DNA from: Prinsepia uniflora
Taxonomy: Eukaryota; Streptophyta; Magnoliopsida; Rosales; Rosaceae
Reading direction: 5' to 3'
NCBI GenBank assembly: GCA_032719365.1
Contig: CM064876.1
Location: 60,507,864-60,571,863 of the forward strand
DNA: 64,000 nucleotides
Shown: positions 13,653 to 24,743 of the stretch, one piece after another
Numbering within the stretch: the stretch's first letter is position 1
How the letters are laid out: each line of letters starts with the position of its first letter
Notes under the pieces: model-generated
What the model saw: the letters and a program-made list of their open reading frames with translations, nothing else
Databases searched by the model: none
What the model was told of the DNA's origin: nothing
Position numbers and translations under genes: made by a program

Positions 13653-15691
13653 GCATCCTTCTTTCTGGTTCATAATGTCTCAGGATCAGTTGTTGCCTAC
13701 AAACAAATAATCTGTATGTGAGATGGTTTAAATATTGACGTGACAATAATTAGGTAATAAAGGAAAATATATTTGCTTGAATGTCACATGAATTTTTATA
13801 CCAATTTTAATTTGCTGCTTCATCAAAAAAGAAAAAAAATATATTAAGTCAGACGTCACCTTAACCTTATGAAATTCAGGAATTGTCACCTAATTTTAAT
13901 GGTGTCAAATTTTGTCCAAAAAGTCGTACGTTCATTGCACAATATTCTTTTCAAGAGTATTTTGGACTTTTTGCTAAAAATATTATAAGAAAAAGAAATT
14001 GATTTTATTTTGACAATGGGTTTCCTTCATTTGTGGTTAATTTGTGCTTTTCATTTTTCTATTCTGGTGTCAACAACTCCAAATTACCCCATGAAATGGA
14101 TGAAAAATTTAACTATCATTAAGTTTGGACAATAATTCATGAATTTTGGAAAGTTAAATATGTGAAATTTCAAAAATATGCAAAAAAATTTGAATGTATA
14201 TATGCATTATTCGTCACTAAAGGTGGAGAATTTCTTCCTTTTTTTTTTTGTTGGAGGGTGGAGAATATCTTTGGTGACGAAGATTTTGACGAACATCGCA
14301 TATATAATGATGAATCAAGAAAATAATACCTACTAAAATCTACTTCCTTTTGTCTCCCCCGTCACCTTATTGCATGCTACCACTAATTATGAATTTAACC
14401 TATCATCGCATATATATGTTCACCTCATCTTTCTAATTTGCACGCGAATTACCATATCAAAATAATTTGAAGAACGAAATTAGATCATAATTATCCCTTA
14501 ATTAAAAAGAAAATGGTCAGATGTGACCTAATTAAAAACTTTATAATTAGGCCTCCAAAATTGGTTGGAAAAAACACCATATATATATATATATATGCGC
14601 ACTTATGATGAATTAGAATCTATACACCAATCGAAAGAAACCATTGTTTTTTGTTGTCAGCAATGATTTTCTTGGCACAAAGTACGTAGATCCTTTTGCA
14701 CAGACCAAATTACAGAGAATCGCCATATTTGTGTTGATATGGAGTACACTATTTGTGATATAGATGAAGTTGTTGTAGTACTATATATATGGCCATATAT
14801 AATTTTCAATGAACCACTTGTTATAAAGCCACTTTTTCTAGAACAGAAAGGATTTAGAAATATCATATAGAAATACAAATTGCCAATTTTTAAAACACTA
14901 ATAAATATCTCCTCCTAAGTCCTAACCTTTGAATTTGGTGATGGGATTATAGTTGAGATCAATCTTGGTCTCATTTTTAATATTTGATTTCCTTTTGGTA
15001 AAGTGATCCCGGTGGCACCCTTGAATTGGTGGAGTTCAATTTAATTGGTACTGCCCGGCATGCACTTTCGTGCTTAACTTAGTTAGGCAAGCTGATAATT
15101 AATATATCTCAACTCTTATATATAATTAATTAAGCTCCTAATTAAAAATGACACTAGCTAGCTCAATCGCCTTACCGGCCTGTACGTAGGATCTTATAAT
15201 TAATTATTGCTATTTCGATAAGTACGTATTCGCTATTATGAATTTAGGGTTTGATGAAATTGAGTATTGATATATATGGTACGTACATGGACAAATTTTT
15301 TATTTTTTATTTATTTTTTATTTTTTTGTGGTTTTAGTCGTGGAAGTTTTTAATTGTGGTAGCTAGCCTTAGGGGACAAATTTACCACCAAATTCCTGAT
15401 AAAAAAAATATTGAACTCGGCCGTTTTCCATCCCCATGAAAAAAAGGAGGGTGTAGTACTTTGTTTCTTAATTTTCTACTATTAATTGCACCTAAATATT
15501 TGCTCAAAGAAATTGCTGTTCACCAGTAATGAATTATATATTTATATTTTATAGAGTAGTATGCACTTAAGAGTGTATATATATAATATTAAACTGAAAA
15601 TTTATTTTCTTGTTTAATTAAATGAAGTATGGTGTACATACACAAATCATTTTCTTGTTTTAAAAAAGAAATTTCTTTTTCAAATTTTATT
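13653..15691. other. AT-rich intergenic DNA, no gene recognised
   Basis: Many TATATA runs (for example near 14579-14596) and short poly-T tracts, with no coding pattern. I see nothing in it. Confidence 0.6.
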
Positions 15692-15778
15692 GTATGAAAT
15701 ATGTTTGAATGAGGAATTTTAAAACATGTAAAGAAAATTTGGTCGAGTATATATATTATAAAAAATGGACAAAAAAAC
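15692..15778. repeat. 87-bp direct repeat, left copy, flanking an LTR
   Basis: Starts GTATGAAATATGTTTGAATG and ends in ATGGAC plus an A run. A near-identical copy lies at 18671-18757, on the far side of a ~2.85-kb reverse LTR and about 40 bp of filler. It is far longer than the 5-bp duplication left by retrotransposon integration. Confidence 0.88.
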
Positions 15779-18628
15779 GTGGGACGCGCCTGATCCCGTC
15801 AGACTAGGGAAATTTCTGTCTCTAGCCCTCATCGGGCTTCCAGAGTACGCCAGGATCGTAGGAGGAGGAGTGTGATGTCTCGTCTCTGCTACAGCCCGCA
15901 TCCGCGATCAACCTGAAGGACATTAAAACATTTAAAAGTCGTGAGTGGACAAAACAAGCATTTTATTAAAAAACATTTTCACATAAAGACATTTATGCCC
16001 TTCACTAAAAGCCTATGCATGCATTCATAAACTATTTACCAAAACGTTTATAAAACCATTTGTCAAACATATTCTCAAAACCTTTCAAGGGTTCATGCCC
16101 GGTCCCCATAAACCGTCATGACCCACAAAAACATTTGGGTCCCCAACCCGAAATCACAAAAACCCGTAAATCCATAAATCAATACATGTGGGAACTCATC
16201 CCAAAACCGTTCTCAGTGAAATACCAAAACATAGAATACGAGGTCTCTGCCCCAAACCATTTTCCAAAACATAAAACACGGGGTCTCCGCCCCCAAATCA
16301 CTTTTCATAAGAATCACATACGTACGCATACGTATAACCCATCCGCGGCACTTCCGAGAAGATGCCAACTCGGGGCACACAACCCCTAGGGAACACATCC
16401 CCGATATATGTCACGATTAATCATATCTATACTAGTGTGCACACTACTCAGGGTCTCACTCCGAGTCTTCTTCCAGGAATTCTCCATCTATTAGGCTCTA
16501 ACTTCGGACCTAGTCCGATCATCTCTCCGGAATCTGGTCCGGGAGCACATCATATCTCATAACTCCCACTCTTGTAACGGGATCCCTATGGGGATACCCA
16601 TTCTGGTATGTGGATCGTGACTCTCCAGGTCGACGTCTGGAGGAGACCATATAAATCATATGGAGGGTTCATATTCATTTTCAAAACTCTTTCTTTCTTT
16701 CTCAAAACATTTCTCAACTGGGTCTCATACCCGATTCAAATTCATTTCACAGGCCTCGGCCTAAATCCTCAGTTCAACAGGGTCTCATGCCCGAATTCTC
16801 CTTTCATAACCCGAACTGGGACTCAAGCCCGATTTCACATTCAACAGGGCCTCAAGCCCGATACCACAGCTAATTGGGCCCTAGGCCCGAAACCATAAAC
16901 CAACGGGGCCTCAAGCCCAATTTCACAACCAATAGGGCCTCAAGCCCGATACTACAGTCAACTGGGCCTCCAACCCGATATTACAACCAAATGGGCCTCA
17001 AGCCCGGATCATAAATCAACGGAACCCTCGGTCTGATCGTATAACTCAAATGGACCTTCAGTCCGATTCCTCGTCAAATCAAATGGGTCTCGTGCCCGAT
17101 TTCATATTTCCAAATCCAAAAACAATTTATGAAACCCTCATTGAAAACCTAACACGTCTCGATGCGCGTGCCATAAGCCTCTCCCGGGCCAAACGTCGCC
17201 TCCGGGATTCCCGAACCTGTCCAAATTGTAATAGAGAGTTATTAACTACTTAAATAACCTCTCACTAAAGCACCGTAATTTTTCGAAATTTCTAACTATT
17301 TTTAAACGCAAACCTAAACTTTCAGACAACCCAAACTATATTGAAACGATGTCCGATTGACACAAAACCAGTCCCAAAATGTTCGTTACATCGAATAGAT
17401 GAAATTACATGTTGGAAACTTCCCCAAAGGAGGGAGCACGCGCCCTCACGCGCCCCAAGAACGTCCTGCACGTGGGCCTTATGCGTCAGGACACTGTTTT
17501 TCTTTCTCAGGCGACTGAATCGGGTCTGGCCGTTTTGCTGGTTCTCCTGGACCGGCGTGACCGGTCAGGCCTGGTTTCTCCCCCAATTTTCGTCCAATCT
17601 TCTCCTTTTTGATCCCAATCTTCATATTTTGATGTTTTTTTTATCATTTCCAATTAATAAACCTAAAAGAAAACAACTAAAACCCATCTGTTCAATCCTC
17701 CCAAAATCGGTCTAAGTTCTCCGATCACTCCCAGGGCAGCACCGCCCCTCTCAGCCGTAAAAAACGGTCCATTCTCTCTCCTAACAACCTAATAAACTCA
17801 TCCTAATCATCCAAAACAGTCCATAATATATAAATCGAAAAATATGGGAAAAATGGGCAAACCGAGTACCTTCTCGGGTCTATGGCCGCCGTCCACGGCG
17901 GCGTTGCCTCCTGCCTGCCACCATCATAACGACCCTCATCTCACTCTTTGGGCTTCTCAAAAGATCAGATGGGGAATGGTTTGGAATTGGGTTGGATTGG
18001 GTTTGCTCGGGTTTGCTTGGAAAAGGAGAAAATGATCGATGAAGAGCAAAGGAAGGATATGCATGAATGAAAAGGGGTGGCCAATGGATGGGTGACACTT
18101 GTCACTCATCCATTGGTCCAATGAAAAATATCTGGGCCCCACTAAATTTCAAAAAACATCTGTCTCGAATTTCGTGCAATAGTACTTTCGAACTTCCGTG
18201 AACCGTAACTTCTCCGTCGAACGTCCGAATTCGACGTGCCGTCTGTCTACGGATTCGTATCGTCCCGATTTACGTAACGGTTCTCGGCCCTCGGCCATCG
18301 GACCTCCCGGGTCAAAAGTCATCTATTTTCCTCATTTCAACCAAATTACCAAAATGCCCCCAAACTTCCGAAAATCACAACTTCTTCTTCTAACGTCGGA
18401 ATCAAGCGTGCCACTTGTCTATGAACTCGTGACGTCCCAAACTATGTCACAGTCATCGGCCAAAGTCCATTTGACCGCCTGAACGAAAAGTCAAAGATTC
18501 GCCCATTCTAGGGGCAAAATCGTCATTTCGCCATTCTCGTTCGTTAATCCTCGTCTAATCCCCGATTAGCCTCGCTAATCCGTCATTAATTCTTAATTAA
18601 TCCCGCTAATTCGGGACGGGTCGTCACA
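15779..18628 (-). mobile_element. Long gypsy LTR, reverse, solo, one end truncated
   Basis: The right end (minus 5' end) reads TGTGACGACCCGTCCCGAA, the family start; Tekay/Del-type chromovirus LTRs commonly begin TGTAACRCCC. The left end should read TGACAGGACCC but is cut to ACGTGGGACGCGCC, so the last bases of the LTR are missing. It contains the family landmarks: GTGAGTGGACAAAAC (15943), hairpin units (16720-17105), the GC-rich module (~17440) and the 26-bp near-palindrome (18086-18111). There is no internal domain on either side, so it is a solo LTR or fragment. Confidence 0.8.
16720..17105 (-). repeat. Array of short hairpin units (GGGC...GCCC) in LTR
   Basis: About a dozen degenerate units of ~27-29 bp, typically GGGCCTCAAGCCCGAT followed by CACAACCAA-like spacer. 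Each unit has a 4-5 bp stem and a 4-6 nt loop. Spacers vary more than stems. It lies in the same relative LTR position as the other hairpin arrays in the window. Confidence 0.8.
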
Positions 18629-18670
18629 GTATGGGCTTCATGCTCGGTCTGGACCGATATGGTCTGAACA

Positions 18671-18757
18671 GTATGAAATATGTTTGAATGAGGAATTTTA
18701 AAATATTTAAAGAAAATTTGGTCGAGTTTATATATTATAAAAAATGGACCAAAAAAA
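18671..18757. repeat. 87-bp direct repeat, right copy
   Basis: Same sequence as 15692-15778 with a few substitutions and a longer terminal A run. It is separated from the LTR end (18628) by about 42 bp of unrelated filler, a mark of template-switching or end-joining repair. Confidence 0.88.
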
Positions 18758-18762
18758 AAACA

Positions 18763-20939
18763 CAGTGATTATATATAATTCATAAGTAACTAATAATTAA
18801 ATAAATAGCAAGGCGCACATGTACTCCATCCACATGAGCATAACAAATCACCCGGGAAGGAATTTCCTAAATAAAACATACCAAGGTGTTGCTTACAAAT
18901 CCCGTAAAATACATTGTACTATACATACAATCATTTGAAATCCATTAACGATACTTTGAAACGTTTTTTATATTTATACTAATTGAGCCTGAATCTTTAG
19001 TACTTTGAAATTCCTTATCGAAAGTTTTCATGGAAACCGGAAGAAACGAAGTGATCAGAAAACGAGAAAGAGAGAGTTTAGAGACGAAGGGCCATTCGGT
19101 GTGAAAAATTAACTGTTTTCAATATATTTTCACTTATCACGTATTTGCAGCTTGATCAGTGGATTCCAATGAATTGTGAATAGCTATTATATTTTGTATC
19201 TCTTGAGTTTATTTGATAACTAGAGTACTAAGGAACCAATTTTTGCTATTATATTTCATGTGCATGAGGAGCGGTATTTAATGAATAATAAATCAAGATT
19301 AATAAATAACTCGGTAATTAATTAATAATCAATTAGGATTTTTTATATTAGGACTATATTACTTTTCAATGTTTGTTTAGGGGTGTGGCGGACGTTTTAA
19401 GTGCAAAGCCATGTCATCTACTAATAATGGGAGAATAATTAAGGAAATTTAAAAAAAAAAAATGTACGAACGCAGCTCTCCTCTAAACACGAGGTCAAAG
19501 TTCAATTAATCCGTCTACTTAATTGCCAATTAATCCGTCTACTTGATTATTTCATTATGAATACACATATCACGTGATATTCTGACTATACATATTACGT
19601 AATATTCTGACTACATTCGATAATTACTCGTTTGATAGTACTTTGTTGTGAAGACCGACAATCAGGTCTTATTCTTTGAACGTGTTCGCATCTTTATACG
19701 GTTGAATGAATGTTTGATGTTACACTAGAATATAAGTAAAGATCATAGGAAGAAAATAATGAGCAAAAATTAAAGTAGAGAAAAAGGCCGGGAAATAAGA
19801 TATGTATTGTTGAATTGATCGTTGAATGTTGATGTTACATATTATATGTAAATTAAAAGGAAGTGAGGTAAACTATATAGATAGAAAAAGTAGAGGAAAA
19901 GTAGAAAGAAAGTGCACTGAGAAAAAAGTTGGAAGGGAAATATATTGGCATCCCTCGATATATCTCAATGTTTTTGTAACTTTAGCATCCTTTGATGTGA
20001 TGATGAGAGCGCGATTGAAATTGAAAGCAATGACAATCGAATTGGATTTGACTTCCTAATTATTTCTGAAACCATAGATATGGATGTGTATATAGATGAG
20101 GAATGTCATTTGAACTTATTAAATTGACCATATTTACTGATACATATTTGATGTACCAATCAATGAATTGTGTTATTTTAATAATTAAATTACTTGGTAT
20201 GCCTACTCCACCATTCATTGATTGCTACATCAAATGTGTTATTAAATGTACTCCATTTAGTGTGCTCAAATAACATTACTCATAATTAGATAGCCCGATT
20301 TATCTCGTTTTAATTGTATGTACATATGACCAAATCAATAGGTTACAAGAATTTTAATTTCTTTTCTTTATTTACACAAGTTATATTATATTTTAATCTA
20401 ATTTAAATTACTAAAATTCTGAAAATTAAACTCCAAACTTCATGTTCAATATGTATAACACCACCTCCAAATTAAGAAAATAATAACAACAATAATTATT
20501 TTGTGTGCTTGATTCATAGTTTCAAACTTGAAATCTTATGTATACTGAGAAAGTATATATATATATATTCGTTATTAAATATTGGAGTGTTATTGATTGA
20601 ACTACCTTTTCTGGGCTTCAATCTTAATCCGTTCATTTTGTTATTTTGTGTAGGGATCGAGAAGACTTTCTCAAATCGGATGATTTTCGTATCAACAAGT
20701 GTAGATAGTGTGGATGTGCTCATTGTCTCATGGTAGGTTATCAGACGTTCTCTATTAATTTAAGAGTAATTACATTATTGATTGATTTTTTTTAAAAAAA
20801 AAGTTATATAAATGTCATCTCTGTAAAAAAAAATTAATTAACCAAAGTAGTGAACTAAGTGTGAGCTAGTTGTATTGGTATGTTCATATATGGGTTGGTT
20901 ATAGATATGGTTTTGAGTTTTGGTCCTCGATATGGAATG
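18763..20939. other. AT-rich intergenic DNA, no gene recognised
   Basis: No ORF with recognisable content. The only structure noticed is a hairpin with 27-nt arms at 20142-20239. Confidence 0.6.
20142..20239. repeat. Inverted repeat, 27-nt arms, 44-nt loop
   Basis: The left arm 20142-20168 and the right arm 20213-20239 pair at 25 of 27 positions (core TTGATGTA.CAATCAATGAAT). No clear target duplication and no terminal motif of a MITE family was recognised; it could be a MITE remnant or a foldback RNA source. Confidence 0.7.
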
Positions 20940-21511
20940 AGAGCTCGGGAAAGACTTAAGATATTATGAAGTGGATAAGTATGTTATTGAGATGATGGTG
21001 GATTTGGCATAAAATTGGTATATGAATTCGACTTAATTGTAAATTTCGAAGACGAAATTTTTTTTAAGGAGCGTAGGTTGTAACGACCCGGATCTCGAGA
21101 GAAACGTGAAATTGGAAAATTTAAGGAGGAAAGAACGATTTTGCCCCTAAGTAAAAAAGTTGAATTTTTTACCAAGGTCAAAGTGTTGACTTTTAACCAA
21201 AATAGGTTTTGGCAATTCCAAAAAACGTCGTTAGGAAGGTCTTGGCCTCCCTAGTACGTTGACATGCAGCATGTGTGTTGTGTTTTGCATGGGCCAAGAG
21301 AAAGAAAACGAAAGAAAGGAGAGAACACAGGGGAGAAGGAAGAAAGAAGAGAGGAAAATGAGATGTGAAGGACAAAAGAAGCAGAAAATAGAAAGAAAGA
21401 AGGAGGTTGAAGCCAGAATCGTGAGGGAGGAACTGTAAACCCGAGAAGGTTTTCGAGTTTGGAGTTGTCTAACTCATTTTCGACGTGAAATCTCGAACCC
21501 AAGACCCAAAC
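20940..21511 (+). mobile_element. Chromovirus (Tekay/Del-like) 3' end: pol tail, PPT, LTR start
   Basis: The phrase TTTCGAAGACGAAATTTTTT at 21046-21065 is the characteristic end of the pol reading frame in Tekay/Del elements. It is followed by a purine tract (about 21066-21078, AAGGAGCGTAGG) and an LTR beginning TGTAACGACCCGG at 21079. The LTR runs to 21511, where a reverse LTR has inserted. Its continuation is probably in 34107-39010. Upstream pol is missing or unrecognisable. Confidence 0.75.
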
Positions 21512-22431
21512 TGACAGGACCCATCCCAAATTCCCCCAGGATTAATGTGGGATGTGCCTGCTCCCTTCTGACATGAAGTGTCAGACAATGGATAATTCCA
21601 ACCTTAGCCCCACGGGGCTCCCAAAGTGCGCTAGGATCGGAGGAGGAGTGTGATGTCTCGATTTCTGCTACAGTCAGCATCCGCGATCAACTTGAAGGGC
21701 ATTAAAACCATTGAAAGCTGTGAGTAGACAAAATAAAAAATTTATTAAAAACATTTCATGAAAAGACGTTTATGCCCTTCACTAAAAAGTATGCATGCAT
21801 TCAAAAACCAATTATCAAACCATTGAATTAAATCAATCATTAGGCCCCTTAGCCCAAAACCGTAAACACAAAGTATATGGGAACTCAGCCCAAAACAATA
21901 CATGTAATGACCCGTCCCGAATATCGGGATTGAAAATTAATTAATTATGGTTTAGAATGACTAATCGGGGATTAGTTGAGTGAAATCGAGACGAATGAGT
22001 GAAATCGGACGAATTGTGCAAAATGACCGTTTTGCCCCTAGCGTGGGCAAAATGTTGACTTTTAGTTCGGGCGGTCAAACATACTTTGACCAATGACTGT
22101 GACGTAGTTCGGGACGCCACGAGTTCATAGACAGGTGGCACGTTCGATTCTGACATTCGAGGTGAAAGTTATGGCGTTCAGAAGTTGAGGGGCATTTTGG
22201 TAATTTTGGTTAATTGGGGTCAAATGTTGACTTTTTGACCGGGAGGTCCGATGGACGAGGGACAAGGACCGTTACGTAGGTCTCGTCGATACGAATCTAA
22301 CGACAGGCGGAATGTCGAAATCGGAGATTCGACGACGAAGTTATGGTCACGGAATCGGACTCGATTAACCGAACGAACCGGGATTAAAATAATATTTTAA
22401 TATGAACAGTACTCGGTGACTGTGCACACCT

Positions 22432-22457
22432 GGATGAGTGACAAGTGTCACCCATCC
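22432..22457. promoter_or_regulatory. 26-bp near-palindrome in LTR, putative protein-binding site
   Basis: Reads GGATGAGTGACA then AGTGTCACCCATCC, symmetric except near the centre and one G/A position. The same palindrome occurs at 62381-62406 and, in reverse LTRs, at 18086-18111, 26718-26743 and 33739-33764. The reverse copies extend the symmetry with CCAAT/ATTGG. Its place in the 5' part of the LTR suggests a U3 control element; no factor is identified. Confidence 0.6.
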
Positions 22458-24146
22458 CTTGTTTCCAGCTCCTTGTTTCCCTCCAAACACCTTCATTACA
22501 ACATCATCATTTCTCCTTCATCATTTCTTCCATTTTCTCCTTCATTTTCTCTTCTTTGTTTCTTACCCGTGAACATTGAGCAGCAGAAATTGGGAGAATT
22601 GAGCTCCCTTTCACAACCAGTTTTGAGGGGAGTTTGAGAGCTATGTGAGACTGATTCAACTGGGATAAAACGAGGGATTGTTTGAGACCTGAGGAATTGA
22701 ATTTCGGATTTTAGAAAATTTGGGGGGAAAATCGAATTGGAAGAATTGAGCCGTGAGGAGTGGAATTGAAGCCTCATTTAGCTTTCTGGGATCAATACGA
22801 GTCGATCTGCAACAAGAACGAAGGGAATTGGAGTCGATTTAAGCAAGAATATAAGGGATGAAATCTTCGAATTTTCGACCTTGAGTCGAGGAATTTGAGG
22901 CTTCGATTGATGAAATTGAACTGGGGATTATGTTTCTGAGGATCCCACGATGCTTCTGGAGGGATCAATTGAAGGAAAACGTTGGAGATTGATGAAGTGC
23001 CATCATTGCACAGTGTACGGTTGTTCTTCGAAGAATCGAGTTTGAGTCGTGGAGTTTGAGCCATGAATTGATTCAATTGAGTTGGGGAAAAGGTTTACCT
23101 GAGTTCATTGAAGCTTCTTCATGAATTAATTTAGGGAAATCGTGTGAAATTGAGGGATTTCTGATGATGAACAGTGTTCAGGGTGTCCTTCGAATGATCA
23201 ACTGTGATCGTGAGGTTTGAGAAAACCAGCCGGGTCTGATCGCGGGTTAAACGACCCGTTTACTAGACAAACGGGTGAGGGAGACAGCACTGTAGCTGGC
23301 GCGTGGGTTTCACGCGCAGCCACTCACGACGGCACGTGAGGGCGCGTCCAGCCTAGTCTCAAGGAGTTGTGATTTCCAGATTTTACGGAAAATCGTGCAG
23401 CTCGGAAACGAACCGTTTTGGACGGTGTGTGTGAGTGGACTTTGTTTTCTAACCGTGTTGCATGCATATATGATTTTAAATGCCTTATTATGTGATTTTA
23501 TATGCTTTGGCATGATTGATGTTTCAATCCGGTAATTTCTCGGTTTTATGATTATTATATTATTATTTTGGGCGATTTTCGAGAAATTACGAAATTTGGT
23601 AAAAATGATGTTTGGACTTGGTTTATGAGTCTGGGATTGAAATTGATTGAAAATAATGTTTGGACTCGGATTATTGAGTCATGGATTGAAAAATGATGTG
23701 GTGACTCGGGAATGAGTCAAGGGTCAATTTCGTGGATTTACGTGAAAATGGCAACGGAGGTTGCAACGCATGGATTTGCGTGAAAATGGTATTTTGGGCT
23801 TTGAGACCCAGTCGGGAATGATCTTGACTTTGTATGAAGACAAGATTTGATTGAAATGTTTTGGGATGTATTTCCCGAGATGGTTTTCATGGTGATTGTG
23901 ATATTCCCAGACGGTCGGAGCTTGGGGGGATTACCCAGACGACCAGAGCTTGGGGGATGTGATTGTAGGATCATGAGTTGATCCTATGGTAGTCAGCTTC
24001 TGGGATTAGACTGAGCCTGGATGTACCACTCGGATGGGTCTGAGCCTGGGGATGTGTTCGCCCAGAGGTGACTGAGCCCGAGGGGGTTGAGCCCAGAGGT
24101 GTCTGTTCCCGAGAGAGTGACTGGATATTGGCCTACGCGTAGTGCA

Positions 24147-24320
24147 GCACTTGTGAGTAGTGCAGTTTGATTGATTGTGCACTTGTGAGTAGTGCAGATG
24201 TGATTTGTGATATTTTATGCACTTGTGAGTAGTGCGGATTGATTGGATTGATATATTTATTGTGCACTGGTGATTAGTGCTGATTCATGTTGTTTGTGAT
24301 AACGTACTGGTATTGAGTAC
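24147..24320 (+). repeat. Five 17-nt hairpin units in solo LTR
   Basis: Units at 24147-24163, 24179-24195, 24219-24235 (GCACTTGTGAGTAGTGC), 24264-24280 (GCACTGGTGATTAGTGC) and 24304-24320 (GTACTGGTATTGAGTAC). All have a 5-bp stem and a 7-nt loop, spaced 32-45 bp apart. The last unit changes both sides of one pair (C-G to T-A), so pairing is preserved. Confidence 0.9.
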
Positions 24321-24684
24321 GGGTTCTTGGTCTTTGTGGCCAGGTGATTATGCTTTCTCATGTTTTGGCCTGAGAGCCGGGATTTGATGTTTTATAACAT
24401 GAACTGATTTGGTGAACATGAGTTTTATGGACCATGGGAAAATATGTTTTGATTTTATTGGTCCACTGTACATACTTGAATGATTTCATACTATTACTCA
24501 TGTTATACGATATGCATGCAAGTTTGTGAAAACTGGAGGGTAAGAATGTATTTTGATAAATGTTTTTATAAGAGGTCATTTTTGTCCACTCACACCTTTT
24601 CTGTTTTATTGACCCTTCAGGTCGTGGCGCGATGATCGAGGCTATTCGAGAGGTGGAGGTATGTACGGGCACATGCGCAAATAT

Positions 24685-24743
24685 CCCTTGTCTGACAGGT
24701 GCTGAAGGGTAGTTTCGGACTTTCAGTTGACTTGTCAGACGGG
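24685..24743 (+). other. Stem-loop near LTR 3' end
   Basis: CCCTTGTCTGACA pairs with TGTCAGACGGG (8 bp, a TT bulge, then CCC/GGG). The equivalent site in the LTR at 35341-38203 reads CCCTTGTCTGGCA ... TGCCAGACGGG, a compensatory change. Related stems occur near 31408-31467, 38909-38960 and 58974-59002. Confidence 0.75.

Noticed and set aside
13408..13746. ORFs across the CT/TA microsatellite
   Set aside because: Protein is Leu-Ser and Tyr-Ile runs created by the simple repeat.
16720..17105. CRISPR-like array
   Set aside because: Eukaryotic LTR context; units are short, degenerate hairpins with non-unique spacers and no cas genes.
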